Source: Lachnoclostridium sp. Marseille-P6806 (GTDB lineage Bacteria > Bacillota > Clostridia > Lachnospirales > Lachnospiraceae). From it: a stretch of DNA of 64,000 nt. The position numbers were made by a program, and so were the translations under genes. The stretch spans positions 1 to 64,000 of the forward strand of contig NZ_LR130582.1 of the NCBI RefSeq assembly GCF_900625025.1, written 5' to 3'. Below, in pieces: positions 33,722-42,007 of this stretch (positions within the stretch are counted from its first letter, which is position 1; each line of letters opens with the position of its first letter). Below the pieces are notes generated by a model. The model was not told the origin of the DNA. It saw only the letters and a program-made list of their open reading frames with translations, and did no database searches.

Positions 33722-35032
33722 TTGGGCCCAGATAGTATAATTCTGATTGTCGTTCTGATTATTCTGATTTATCTTTCATCGTATTTTTCCTCTGCGGAGA
33801 CAGCGCTTATGAGCATCAGCCGTCTGCGTCTGCGCAGCATGGCTGACGACGGAAATGCAAGAGCAAGGCTTGCGCTGGATCTGATCGAAAACCACCAGAC
33901 TAAAATGCTGTCGGCGATTCTGATCGCCAATAACGTCGTAAATCTCTCGGCATCCGCGATCACGTCCGTGATGGCGGCCGGACTGGGAGGGAATCTTGCG
34001 GTGACGCTCGGAACCGGTGTGATTACGCTGCTGATTCTTGTCTTCGGCGAGGTCTCGCCCAAGACGGCCGCTGCGATCCGTCCGGAGCGCTATGTCATGC
34101 GCTGCGTTCGCGTGATCCGCTTTCTGATGGCGGCGCTGACGCCGGTGATCTGGTTCGTCAATTCTCTCTCCCGCGCGGTTCTGTTCCTTATGCGCGTCGA
34201 CCCGAAAACGCGGAGCACCGCCACGACGGAGGAGGAGCTCCGGACGATGGTGGAGGTGTCCCATGAGGACGGGATCATAGAGAACGACGAGAAAGAGATG
34301 ATCAATAACGTGTTCGATCTGACGGATTCGCAGGCGCGGGACATTATGGTTCCCCGCGTGGACGTGGTCTGCGCCGATGTGTCGATGGACTATGAGGCGC
34401 TGCTGCAGCTCTTTTCCGAGGGTAAGTTCACGCGACTGCCGGTTTATGAGGAGACGCCGGATCATATCATAGGGATTCTCAATATGAAGGATCTTCTGCT
34501 TCGGGACAGGAGCCGGAAGTTCAATATCCGGGATTTTGTCCGGGACGCCTTTTTCACGCATGAGTTCAAGAATACCTATGAGCTGTTTCTTGGAATGCGC
34601 AAGGCATCGGTCACGATGTCCATTGTGCTCGATGAATACGGCAGCATGGTCGGCATCATCACCATGGAGGATATACTGGAGGAGATTGTCGGAGAGATCC
34701 GCGACGAATATGATCAGGACGAGCTGAATGAGATCCGGAAAGTGGGGCCCCGGGATTATCTCGTCGAGGCGAGTTGCCGGCTGGACGATCTCAACGATGC
34801 CGTGGGCTGCAATCTCACCAGCGACGATTATGATTCCATCGGCGGTTATCTGATCGGACTCCTCGATCATATCCCGGAGAAAGGGGAGGCGGCAGAGGAC
34901 AGCGCGGGCAATCATATCCGTGCCATCGAGGTCGACGGAAACCGCATTGTGCGGATCCGCCTGACGCTGGCGGACCCGGAGAAGAAAGAGGCGGCTGCGG
35001 AGGAAACGGCGGATGCCCGTCGGGATGCCTGA
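33722..35032 (+). CDS. CorC/HlyC family protein (CNNM-type, DUF21-CBS)
   Basis: This 436-residue protein has an N-terminal DUF21 membrane domain with about four hydrophobic segments, then two CBS domains (residues about 205-325, with REDIMVPRVDV-like ARDIMVPRVDV and VDEYGSMVGIITMED-like VLDEYGSMVGIITMED) and a C-terminal CorC_HlyC domain. The family includes CorC and the CNNM proteins linked to Mg2+ or other cation efflux, although many members are annotated hemolysin. The start appears to be TTG at 33722, with AAGGAG 12 nt upstream; no ATG is in frame nearby. It is divergent from the metal importer operon. Confidence 0.88.
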   Translation: MGPDSIILIVVLIILIYLSSYFSSAETALMSISRLRLRSMADDGNARARLALDLIENHQTKMLSAILIANNVVNLSASAITSVMAAGLGGNLAVTLGTGVITLLILVFGEVSPKTAAAIRPERYVMRCVRVIRFLMAALTPVIWFVNSLSRAVLFLMRVDPKTRSTATTEEELRTMVEVSHEDGIIENDEKEMINNVFDLTDSQARDIMVPRVDVVCADVSMDYEALLQLFSEGKFTRLPVYEETPDHIIGILNMKDLLLRDRSRKFNIRDFVRDAFFTHEFKNTYELFLGMRKASVTMSIVLDEYGSMVGIITMEDILEEIVGEIRDEYDQDELNEIRKVGPRDYLVEASCRLDDLNDAVGCNLTSDDYDSIGGYLIGLLDHIPEKGEAAEDSAGNHIRAIEVDGNRIVRIRLTLADPEKKEAAAEETADARRDA

Positions 35033-35041
35033 GAAAGCGGA

Positions 35042-35584
35042 TCAGCGTGGAGACGGTTCTTTGGCTGCGGATGCCTCTTCCGCAGCGCGGTACCGCTTCG
35101 GGGGCGCTTCCCGGTATCGTCTCGCCTCCTCGATGTAGGAGACACTGTTTGCGGCGGTCTGCGCGCATTCGGCGGGCGTCACCTGACGGACGACCTTTGC
35201 CGGAGCGCCGAGAACGAGGGAGCCGTCCGGGATGACGGTATTCTGGGTGATGAGGGAACCCGCGCCGATGATGCAGTTTTTTCCGATGACGGAGCCGTTC
35301 ATCAGGATGGCGCCCATGCCGACGAGAGAGCCGTCGCCGACGACTGCGCCGTGCACGATGGCGCTGTGCCCGATCGTGACGTTTTGTCCGATTACGACGG
35401 GGAGGCCGCTGTCCATGTGGATCACGGCGTTGTCCTGTATGTTGCTTCCCTCGCCGATGGTCACGGCAGCGCGGTCGGCGCGTATGGTGACGTGGTTCCA
35501 TACGCTGCAGTCCTTTCCGATGGTCACATCTCCCAGAATCGCGGCATCCTCTGCAATGTAAGCGTCCTTATCAATATAGGGCAT
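35042..35584 (-). CDS. Gamma carbonic anhydrase family protein
   Basis: This 180-residue protein is a left-handed beta-helix (hexapeptide repeat) of the gamma carbonic anhydrase/YrdA kind. The three metal-binding histidines are visible in AVIHMD, TIGHSA and IVHGA. Repeats of the form [IV]-G-x-x-x run through residues 8-130. It may hydrate CO2 or have lost that activity, as many family members have. The C-terminal about 35 residues are charged and probably helical. It ends 9 bp from the convergent CorC-like gene. Confidence 0.9.
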   Translation of the reverse strand: MPYIDKDAYIAEDAAILGDVTIGKDCSVWNHVTIRADRAAVTIGEGSNIQDNAVIHMDSGLPVVIGQNVTIGHSAIVHGAVVGDGSLVGMGAILMNGSVIGKNCIIGAGSLITQNTVIPDGSLVLGAPAKVVRQVTPAECAQTAANSVSYIEEARRYREAPPKRYRAAEEASAAKEPSPR

Positions 35585-35665
35585 GGCATTGTCCTTTCAA
35601 AAACTGCGGAAACAGCGGCGGGCCTGCGGGCAGCGGGCGTGGGCGCGTCATGGTTTACACAAAAG

Positions 35666-35671
35666 ATTATA
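35666..35671 (-). promoter_or_regulatory. -10 element for the carbonic anhydrase gene
   Basis: A minus-strand TATAAT lies about 80 nt before the ATG at 35584. A clear -35 was not found. Confidence 0.35.
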
Positions 35672-35735
35672 GCGCATTGTGCCGCCCCTGCGGGCGGTGT
35701 ATGGCAAAAACGGCCGAACGGAGAAAGATAAGCAT

Positions 35736-36143
35736 ATGGCGGACAGACCACAGGGAAGAAAACGGAATATCACCGGTGCGGCCGATACCGAGCTCATCAG
35801 CTCTCTTCTGGAGAGCTTTCTCGGGGGCGGCTACTCCGCCATCAACGGTCTTACCGGGGACAATACGGGGTATTACAGCGCCGGCCGTGAGGTGATGGAG
35901 GACGACGCGCTCACGGAGTATCTCTCGGGCGCGTGGGTCGCGATTGAGGGACAGCCGGTAGCCTATTACCGCATGGACACGACGCAGGACGGGGACTCTG
36001 CGGTCCGCACCGGCTATGTGTCGGCGCTCTTCAACGGCGACCGCGTGAATCTTATGACGCTGGGGGACGGCGCGCTCCGGATCTGCTATCGCTTTACGGA
36101 TATTTATCATAAGGCATACTGGTCCGCGCCGATTATGAAGTGA
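35736..36143 (+). CDS. Protein of unknown function (135 aa)
   Basis: I do not recognise this 135-residue protein. It has no signal peptide or membrane segment. The middle (SSLLESFLGGGYSAINGLTG) and the end (ICYRFTDIYHKAYWSAPIMK) look folded, and Asp/Tyr/Gly are frequent. The ATG at 35736 has GGAGA upstream; a longer frame from 35679 is not needed. Its stop overlaps the GTG start of the acyltransferase gene, so the two are coupled. Confidence 0.65.
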   Translation: MADRPQGRKRNITGAADTELISSLLESFLGGGYSAINGLTGDNTGYYSAGREVMEDDALTEYLSGAWVAIEGQPVAYYRMDTTQDGDSAVRTGYVSALFNGDRVNLMTLGDGALRICYRFTDIYHKAYWSAPIMK

Positions 36144-37351
36144 ACAGGGACAAAAAGACGGCGCGCTCTCATGCCGCCTTGTCTTCCGGCGGCGCGGCGG
36201 CGGGGGAAGCGGCGCGGCGGATCAGAACAATCGACGCTGCGCGGGGACTGGGCATGTTGCTCATTGTGCTGGGGCATGTTCTGCGCGGCGGGTTTCTCCG
36301 GCAGCTCCTGTTTGCTTTCTCCGTGCCGCTCTTTTTTCTTCTGGCAGGCATGACATACCGCAGAGAGAGACGCTGGACGGTGTTTGTGCGGAAACGGCTG
36401 CGTTCCCTCATGCTTCCGTATTTCGCCGCGGCACTGTTCAGTATCGCCGTATTCTCGTTTCTTGGCGCGGCGGCGGGAGCAAGGCTTGGTGTTCCGGAGG
36501 TGCGCACAGGGGTGCTCCGGAGCCTTTTGGGTATGCTCTGGGGAAATTCCCGAAGCGGCATGATGAAGTGGAACGAGCCGCTCTGGTTTCTCCCCTGCCT
36601 GTTTGCTGCGTCTCTCCTCTGTGACCTGTGGGAGCGGGGAATCGTGGGACTGACCGGAGCGATGGCCCTGCCGCGCAGCCGGTTTCCTGTCTCTGCGGGT
36701 GTGCTGTGCCCTTTTCTGCGTCTTGTATTCTGCCTGCTTTCGTTCGCCGCGGCGGAGTGGTACGCCCGTGCCGGTGCGGCGGCGCTGCCGTGGTCTGCGG
36801 AGGCGGCAGTCGGGATGTCCGGTTTTTTTGAGATGGGGATTCTGCTCCGGTCGCTGCGGGCGGAACGCTTTCATGATTTCGATGGACAGGCTGGAGGAGG
36901 AGCGCGGGGGAGAGGGCGCGCCGCAGCGCCGGCACTGCGGACGGTTTTGCCGGTATTTGTGCTCCCGGCAGGGACGGCGGCGCTGATTGTCATCTGCCGC
37001 AGAAACGGCTTTGCACAGGTGCGCGATCTGAATTACGGAAACAGCGCGCTTCTCTTTTATCTCGCTGCGCTCGCGGGGTGTGCCGCGGCGCTGTCTGCGG
37101 CATGGCTGCTGCGCGGCGTCCGATGGCTGGGAGCCGTGGGACGGGACAGCCTTTTCATTCTGCTGTTTCATAAGCTCCCGGTCGTGCTGCTCCAACTTCT
37201 TCCGGGAACCGCGGCGCTCTGGCGGCGCGGGAGCGGGGCAGCCGCACTTCTTGCAGGAGCAGCGGCCGCGGCTGCGGCCATTGCGCTCTGTATGGCTTTT
37301 CATGTGCTTCTTCGCCGCAGTCGTATCGCAAAGTCTCGCTTTCGGTTATAA
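36140..37351 (+). CDS. Membrane acyltransferase, acyltransferase-3 family
   Basis: This 403-residue membrane protein has about ten hydrophobic segments and the N-terminal signature TIDAARGLGMLLIVLGHV with its catalytic-type His, as in the OafA/fucose O-acetylase superfamily. Such proteins move acetyl or other acyl groups onto extracellular sugars or peptides. FLLAGMTYRRER and the later DSLFILLFHKLPVVLL also fit. The start is GTG at 36140 and overlaps the previous stop. A role in modifying the surface glycan made by the cluster at 12.6-16 kb is possible but unproven. Confidence 0.85.
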   Translation: MNRDKKTARSHAALSSGGAAAGEAARRIRTIDAARGLGMLLIVLGHVLRGGFLRQLLFAFSVPLFFLLAGMTYRRERRWTVFVRKRLRSLMLPYFAAALFSIAVFSFLGAAAGARLGVPEVRTGVLRSLLGMLWGNSRSGMMKWNEPLWFLPCLFAASLLCDLWERGIVGLTGAMALPRSRFPVSAGVLCPFLRLVFCLLSFAAAEWYARAGAAALPWSAEAAVGMSGFFEMGILLRSLRAERFHDFDGQAGGGARGRGRAAAPALRTVLPVFVLPAGTAALIVICRRNGFAQVRDLNYGNSALLFYLAALAGCAAALSAAWLLRGVRWLGAVGRDSLFILLFHKLPVVLLQLLPGTAALWRRGSGAAALLAGAAAAAAAIALCMAFHVLLRRSRIAKSRFRL

Positions 37352-37441
37352 TATAAATGTTTGCAGGATTGCGGGAATCGCACAGCGATGGAGCGATCCG
37401 TGTCACACATCGGCAATTACATCACAGGAGAGGAGAAAGCT

Positions 37442-38089
37442 ATGAAATTTGTATGCAGTGTGTGCGGCTATGTGTACGAGGGAGACAAGGCGCCGGAGGT
37501 CTGCCCGCAGTGCGGAAAGACGGGAGTCTTTACCGAACTGAAGGAGAGCGCGGCGAACCCCTATGCCGGAACGAAGACGGAGAAGAATCTTCTGGAGGCG
37601 TTCGCCGGGGAATCTCAGGCGAGAAATAAATATACGTATTTTGCTTCGGTGGCGAAAAAGGCCGGTTACGAGCAGATCGCAGCACTTTTCCTCAAGACGG
37701 CTGACAATGAAAAGGAGCATGCAAAGCTCTGGTTCAAGCATCTCGGGCTTCTCGGGAATACGGAGGAGAATCTTCTTCACGCGGCAGAGGGTGAGAACTA
37801 CGAGTGGACGGATATGTATGACCGCATGGCCAAGGATGCTGAGGAAGAGGGCTTTCATGATCTGGCCGTGCAGTTCCGCGGCGTGGCGGAGGTTGAGAAG
37901 CACCATGAGGAGCGCTACCGCAAGCTCCTTGCCAATGTAAAGAACATGGAAGTATTTAAGAAGAGCGGCGTGACGATCTGGGAGTGTCGGAACTGTGGTC
38001 ACATCGTCGTAGGAACCAGTGCTCCGGAGGTCTGCCCGGTCTGCAAGCATCCGCAGAGCTATTTTGAGGTGCACGCCGAGAACTTCTGA
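37442..38089 (+). CDS. Rubrerythrin, reverse domain order
   Basis: Rubrerythrins reduce hydrogen peroxide in anaerobes. This 215-residue protein has an N-terminal rubredoxin-like knuckle pair ([10 protein letters not shown] and CPQCGK), a central ferritin-like four-helix domain with the di-iron ligands in [19 protein letters not shown] and [10 protein letters not shown], and a second rubredoxin-like site at the C-terminus (CRNCGHIV and CPVCKH). Carrying a rubredoxin site at both ends is less common than one. AGGAGAGGAG precedes the ATG at 37442. Confidence 0.93.
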   Translation: MKFVCSVCGYVYEGDKAPEVCPQCGKTGVFTELKESAANPYAGTKTEKNLLEAFAGESQARNKYTYFASVAKKAGYEQIAALFLKTADNEKEHAKLWFKHLGLLGNTEENLLHAAEGENYEWTDMYDRMAKDAEEEGFHDLAVQFRGVAEVEKHHEERYRKLLANVKNMEVFKKSGVTIWECRNCGHIVVGTSAPEVCPVCKHPQSYFEVHAENF

Positions 38090-38103
38090 CGCGCGGAATC
38101 ATC

Positions 38104-38484
38104 GTGTCGCAGAGGCTTTTTGCTGCCTGCGGGAGGAGCACAGGGACTGCACCGTCAGCATCCTCTGCATCGCCAGTGTCTTCTGCGCCGCAGGCGGAGG
38201 ACGGCGAGTACACAGGCAGGGATGAGGTCGCAGCGATTCATGATATGCTTGCAGAGAAGCTTGCGCCGCCGTCCTACTACGGCCGCAATCTGGACGCGCT
38301 GTATGACATTCTGACCGATATGACGGAAGTGACGGAGATACGGATCGACAGGCCGTGGCGTGCGCGGCCGGTCGACCGCTATGTGGACCGGGTTCTCCGG
38401 ACAATTTCCGACGCGGCGGAGGAAAACGGGGATATCCGGCTCGTGGAGGCTGCTTATGAGACATCAGGGCGCAATATGGCATGA
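38104..38484 (+). CDS. Barstar-like protein
   Basis: This 126-residue protein has the barstar core in its second half: HDMLAEKLAPPSYYGRNLDALYDIL corresponds to the helix that binds barnase-type RNases. The part before it is unusual. The first hydrophobic strand of barstar is replaced by a Ser/Ala/Pro-rich stretch (GTAPSASSASPVSSAP), so the start may be decayed or the real start may lie further in. The chosen start is GTG at 38104. No barnase-like nuclease gene is nearby. Its end overlaps the next gene by 29 bp. Confidence 0.65.
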   Translation: MSQRLFAACGRSTGTAPSASSASPVSSAPQAEDGEYTGRDEVAAIHDMLAEKLAPPSYYGRNLDALYDILTDMTEVTEIRIDRPWRARPVDRYVDRVLRTISDAAEENGDIRLVEAAYETSGRNMA

Positions 38485-38887
38485 TCGAAAGAGAAACTTT
38501 CTGGGACTTCCGTGGACATTTACGGTCTATGAGCTGGACAGGGACCGCCTTTTCATCGACACGGGGTTTCTCAATTCCCGCGAGGATGAGGTGCGCCTCT
38601 ACCGCATCACGGACGTGAGCCTCACGCGGTCGTTGTGGCAGCGTATCATCGGCACGGGAACCATCCACTGCGATTCCTCGGATCACACGCTGAAAAATTT
38701 TGATATTCTGAATATCAAAAACTCCATGGAAATCAAAGAGAAGCTCTCCGGTATGGTGGAGCAGGCGCGCCGGGAGAATCGCGTCTATACCAGAGAGGAT
38801 ATGCGGGACTACTCGCGTGAGGATGCGGGAGAGGATGACGTTCCGGGCGATTTCGACGGAGACGGCATTCCCGACGATCGGGAGTAG
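38456..38887 (+). CDS. PH-domain protein with acidic tail
   Basis: This 143-residue protein contains a bacterial PH domain (bPH_2 type): TVYELDRDRLFIDTGFL, VRLYRITDVSLTRSLWQRI and SMEIKEKLSGMVEQ are typical. There is no membrane segment. The C-terminus is acidic and ends in DFDGDGIPDDRE, which matches the DxDxDGxxDxxE calcium-loop pattern. GGAGG 7 nt upstream supports ATG 38456, which lies inside the barstar-like gene. The function is unknown. Confidence 0.75.
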   Translation: MRHQGAIWHDRKRNFLGLPWTFTVYELDRDRLFIDTGFLNSREDEVRLYRITDVSLTRSLWQRIIGTGTIHCDSSDHTLKNFDILNIKNSMEIKEKLSGMVEQARRENRVYTREDMRDYSREDAGEDDVPGDFDGDGIPDDRE

Positions 38888-38889
38888 AT

Positions 38890-38994
38890 TTACACGGCTA
38901 TTTGTGCCGAAGCCCAAATAGCCCATGATCGCAGCCGCAAAACCGCCTGCGCGCTTTTGTGGCGCGTGCCTCGCTAAAAAATGCTTCGGCATGG
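38890..38994 (+). repeat. Hairpin repeat upstream of queT
   Basis: This copy of the intergenic repeat carries the hairpin GGCTATTTG-TGCCGAAGCC-CAAATAGCC (38896-38923), identical to the trpS copy, then GATCGCAGCCGCAAAACC, and the terminal module GGCGCGTGCCTCGC with TGCTTCGGCATGGGG. The final GGGG is placed as the ribosome binding site of the ATG at 39004. Confidence 0.8.
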
Positions 38995-39003
38995 GGAATT
39001 TTT

Positions 39004-39501
39004 ATGAAGCAGCATCGCAGTATTCTTTATCTTGTTCAGGCGGCCATGATAGCCGCTGTCTACGTTGTTCTTACCGCCGCGGCGGCGGGCTTCGATCTCG
39101 CCAGCGGCGCCGTGCAGGTACGCTTCTCCGAAGCGCTGACCATTCTCCCCTTTTTCACCCCGGCGGCGGTTCCCGGTCTTGCGGTCGGCTGCTTTGCCGC
39201 TAATCTGGTGACCGGCAGCAGTATTTTCGATATTATTTTCGGGACGCTGGCGACGCTGATCGGCGCGGTCGGAACGCGCATCCTCCGAAAGCACCGCTTT
39301 CTGTGCACTCTTCCGCCGGTGGTGAGCAATGCGCTCATCATCCCGTTTGTGCTCACCTATGCCTACCATATCCCCGGGGGCGTGCCGTTTCAGATGCTGA
39401 CGGTCGGTGCGGGAGAGATCATCTGCTGTGTGATTTTCGGGAGCCTCCTCCTTGCGGCGCTTCTCCCGATCCGCAGCCAGATTTTCGGGGAAACGGGGTG
39501 A
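39004..39501 (+). CDS. queT: QueT family ECF transporter S component
   Basis: This 165-residue membrane protein is an S component of the QueT family, which takes up queuosine precursors (queuine or preQ1) with the shared ECF module. It has five or six hydrophobic segments and the family run GAVQVRFSEALTILPFFTPAAVPGLAVGCFAANL. A preQ1 riboswitch was looked for in the 117 bp upstream and not seen; the gap is filled by a hairpin repeat that also supplies the ribosome binding site. Confidence 0.88.
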   Translation: MKQHRSILYLVQAAMIAAVYVVLTAAAAGFDLASGAVQVRFSEALTILPFFTPAAVPGLAVGCFAANLVTGSSIFDIIFGTLATLIGAVGTRILRKHRFLCTLPPVVSNALIIPFVLTYAYHIPGGVPFQMLTVGAGEIICCVIFGSLLLAALLPIRSQIFGETG

Positions 39502-39562
39502 GCCGGAGGCGATGGCAGAGCTCTGCTGTCCGTCCGTTTTTCATGATTGCAGAGGAAAAGGA

Positions 39563-39586
39563 GATCCGCGCGCCGGGTCTTTTTTT
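39563..39586 (+). terminator. Intrinsic terminator after queT
   Basis: GATCCG and CGGGTC arms (one G-T pair) with a 5-nt loop are followed by seven T. It lies just before the promoter of the MarR gene. Confidence 0.65.
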
Positions 39587-39595
39587 AATATCTTC

Positions 39596-39625
39596 TTGAC
39601 ATTAAGGTAGCCTGCTACGTATTAT
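39596..39625 (+). promoter_or_regulatory. MarR operon promoter with internal operator
   Basis: TTGACA (39596-39601) and TATTAT (39620-39625) are 18 bp apart. The spacer holds a perfect inverted repeat GTAGC-CT-GCTAC, and ATGTA/TACAT arms lie downstream (39638-39653). The arrangement is what an autoregulating MarR repressor would bind to block RNA polymerase. Confidence 0.7.
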
Positions 39626-39673
39626 AGTTGTTGTGACATGTACTGTGCTACATATGGGGGGGGGAACGGCAGG

Positions 39674-40228
39674 ATGGAGACAACGGCAGGTCATGGCGGC
39701 AATGAACCGCAGGAGAGGGAGCGGCACCGTTTTGAGGATGCATCTCTCGGCTACAAATTCAAGCTCATTCAGGAGCAGTTCCGGAGCATGGTCAATGAGC
39801 GGATGCGGGCGGCTGAGCTCACCTTTTCACAGATGGGCGTCCTGTATTATCTGGACTCCTCTCCGGGGGGGAGGATCACGCAGAAAATGCTCTGCGAGGC
39901 GGTGCACGTCAAGCATCCGACCATGAACGGGATTCTCAGCCGCATGGAGGAAAAGGGGCTGGTTCAGCAGACCGTGGATCCGGATAACCGCCGCTGCCGA
40001 AATATCATGCTCACGGAAAAGGGGCGCCGTCTCATGCAGATGCAGAACGCAGAGCGGCAGGCGTGCAACGAGGCGCTGACCCGGGGCTTCACCGACGAGG
40101 AAACCGGCGAGTGTCACCGGCTGATGAATAAAATCTACCGGAATCTTTGCGGCTACAGGGAAGCTCGGCAGCAGGAGAATCCCCGAAAGACAGAGAAGAA
40201 CGAAAGGCAGGAAGAACAGACATTATGA
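39674..40228 (+). CDS. MarR family transcriptional regulator
   Basis: This 184-residue winged-helix repressor has the MarR core: LTFSQMGVLYYLD, ITQKMLCEAVHVKHPTMNGILSRMEEKGLV as the recognition helices, and the wing DPDNRRCRNIMLTEKGR. It begins a three-gene operon with a heterodimeric ABC exporter and overlaps the first ABC gene by 4 bp (ATGA). A run of G lies upstream of the ATG at 39674. It probably represses its own operon through the GTAGC palindrome in the promoter and is released by a drug or lipid. Confidence 0.88.
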   Translation: METTAGHGGNEPQERERHRFEDASLGYKFKLIQEQFRSMVNERMRAAELTFSQMGVLYYLDSSPGGRITQKMLCEAVHVKHPTMNGILSRMEEKGLVQQTVDPDNRRCRNIMLTEKGRRLMQMQNAERQACNEALTRGFTDEETGECHRLMNKIYRNLCGYREARQQENPRKTEKNERQEEQTL

Positions 40229-41973
40229 TCAGAACTCTGACAAAGCAAATCGGGGAATTCAGACTCCCGTCACTGCTGACGCCGGTGTGGATGGTCGGCG
40301 AGGTGAGCTGCGAAATGATTATTCCGGTGCAGATGGGCCTCATTGTTGACAACGGCATCTACGGCGGGGACATGGGGTATATCGTCCGCACAGGCCTCAC
40401 GATGGTCGTCGTGGCGCTCTTCGGTCTCCTCTTCGGAATACTGGGAGGCTTTCACGGGGCGAAAGCCTCGGCGGGCTTTGCGCGGAATCTCCGCAAGGCG
40501 ATGCACGATAATATTCAGACCTATTCCTTTGAGAATATCGACCGGTTTTCGCCCCCCAGCCTTGTCACCAGACTGACGACGGATGTCACGAATATTCAGA
40601 ATGCCTACCAGATGATACTGCGTATGGCGGTGCGGGCGCCGATGACGATGGTGATCGCGATGGTCATGTCCTTTATCATCAGCCCGCGGCTCGCGAGCAT
40701 TTATCTCATTGCAGTTCTCTTCCTCGCCGTGGTGATGGGCTTCATGATGCGCCGCACGACGAAGTATTTCAAAAAGGTGTTCGAGCGCTATGATGCACTG
40801 AACGAGAGCGTGCAGGAAAATGTCTCGGCGATCCGCGTCGTCAAGGCCTATGTCCGGGAGGACTATGAGATCGGAAAATTAAAAAAGGCCGCGCTGAACA
40901 TCTATCTGATGTTCGTGAAAGCGGAGCTCAATCTGGCCGGAATCGGGCCGATCATGATGGGAACGGTCTATGCCAGCATTCTTATCATAAGCTGGCTCGG
41001 CGCGCGCTCCATTGTGGCGGGGTCCCTCACCACCGGCGAGCTGATGAGTCTTCTGACCTACTGCATGAATATTCTCATGTCGCTCATGATGGTCTCCATG
41101 GTCTTTGTCATGATCACGATGTCCGAGGCGAGCGCCCGACGCATTGCGGAGGTCATAGAGGAGAAGAGCTCTCTTGTGAATCCGGCGGAGCCCCTCATGG
41201 AGGTTTCCTCCGGGGACATCCGCTTTGAGCATGTCGATTTTGCCTATCGCGCGGGCTCGGCGGAGCCGGTGCTGAAAGATGTCAATCTGGAGATCCATGC
41301 CGGGGAGGCCGTGGGCATCATCGGCGCCACGGGCTCGGCAAAGTCCAGTCTTGTCAGTCTGATCAGCCGTCTGTACGATGTCACGGCTGGCCGGGTTCTG
41401 GTCGGCGGACACGATGTCCGGGAGTATGACATGGCGGCGCTTCGGGAGGGCGTCTCCGTGGTTCTTCAGAAAAACGTTCTGTTTTCCGGAACCATCTATG
41501 ACAATCTCCGCTGGGGAGACAAAAATGCTTCCGAGGAGGAGTGCCGCAGAGCGTGTGAGCTGGCCTGCGCGGATCAATTCATTCAGAAATTTCCTGACGG
41601 TTATGATACCTACATCGAGCAGGGCGGCTCCAATGTATCCGGCGGACAGAAGCAGCGCCTGTGCATTGCCCGGGCTCTGATCCGGAAGCCGAAGGTGCTG
41701 ATTCTCGACGATTCCATGAGCGCGGTGGATACGGCGACCGATGCGAAGATCCGCAGGGCGCTCCGCGAAGAGATCCCGGGAACCACAAAGCTTATCATTG
41801 CGCAGCGCATTTCGAGCGTGCAGGAGCTGGACCGCATCATCGTCATGGAGGACGGGAAGATCAACGGCTTCGGTACTCACGGAGAGCTGCTTGCCGGCAA
41901 TGCGATCTATCGTGAAATTTACGAGTCGCAGACCGGCGCAGGTCCGGATGCGGATTTTGACGAGAAGAGATAA
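40225..41973 (+). CDS. Heterodimeric ABC exporter, degenerate subunit (MarR operon)
   Basis: This 582-residue ABC exporter has a six-helix membrane domain followed by an ATPase domain. Walker A reads GATGSAKSS (Ala for the usual Gly before Lys), Walker B ends in LILDDSMSAVD (Asp for Glu), and the H-loop is IIAQRISS (Gln for His), while the signature NVSGGQKQR is intact. These are hallmarks of the degenerate half of a heterodimer. The start at 40225 overlaps the MarR stop. The next gene is its partner. The substrate is probably a drug or lipid, given the MarR control. Confidence 0.9.
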   Translation: MIRTLTKQIGEFRLPSLLTPVWMVGEVSCEMIIPVQMGLIVDNGIYGGDMGYIVRTGLTMVVVALFGLLFGILGGFHGAKASAGFARNLRKAMHDNIQTYSFENIDRFSPPSLVTRLTTDVTNIQNAYQMILRMAVRAPMTMVIAMVMSFIISPRLASIYLIAVLFLAVVMGFMMRRTTKYFKKVFERYDALNESVQENVSAIRVVKAYVREDYEIGKLKKAALNIYLMFVKAELNLAGIGPIMMGTVYASILIISWLGARSIVAGSLTTGELMSLLTYCMNILMSLMMVSMVFVMITMSEASARRIAEVIEEKSSLVNPAEPLMEVSSGDIRFEHVDFAYRAGSAEPVLKDVNLEIHAGEAVGIIGATGSAKSSLVSLISRLYDVTAGRVLVGGHDVREYDMAALREGVSVVLQKNVLFSGTIYDNLRWGDKNASEEECRRACELACADQFIQKFPDGYDTYIEQGGSNVSGGQKQRLCIARALIRKPKVLILDDSMSAVDTATDAKIRRALREEIPGTTKLIIAQRISSVQELDRIIVMEDGKINGFGTHGELLAGNAIYREIYESQTGAGPDADFDEKR

Positions 41974-42007
41974 AGGTCTTGCCGGTAAGCGGCGGAGGAT
42001 AGAGGAT

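Noticed and set aside
38104-38484. Toxin-antitoxin pair with the barstar-like protein as antitoxin
   Set aside because: No RNase of the barnase type is encoded on either side; the overlapping partner is a PH-domain protein.
38890-39003. preQ1 riboswitch before queT
   Set aside because: No preQ1-type compact hairpin with an A-rich tail was found; the sequence is a copy of the intergenic repeat seen before unrelated genes.
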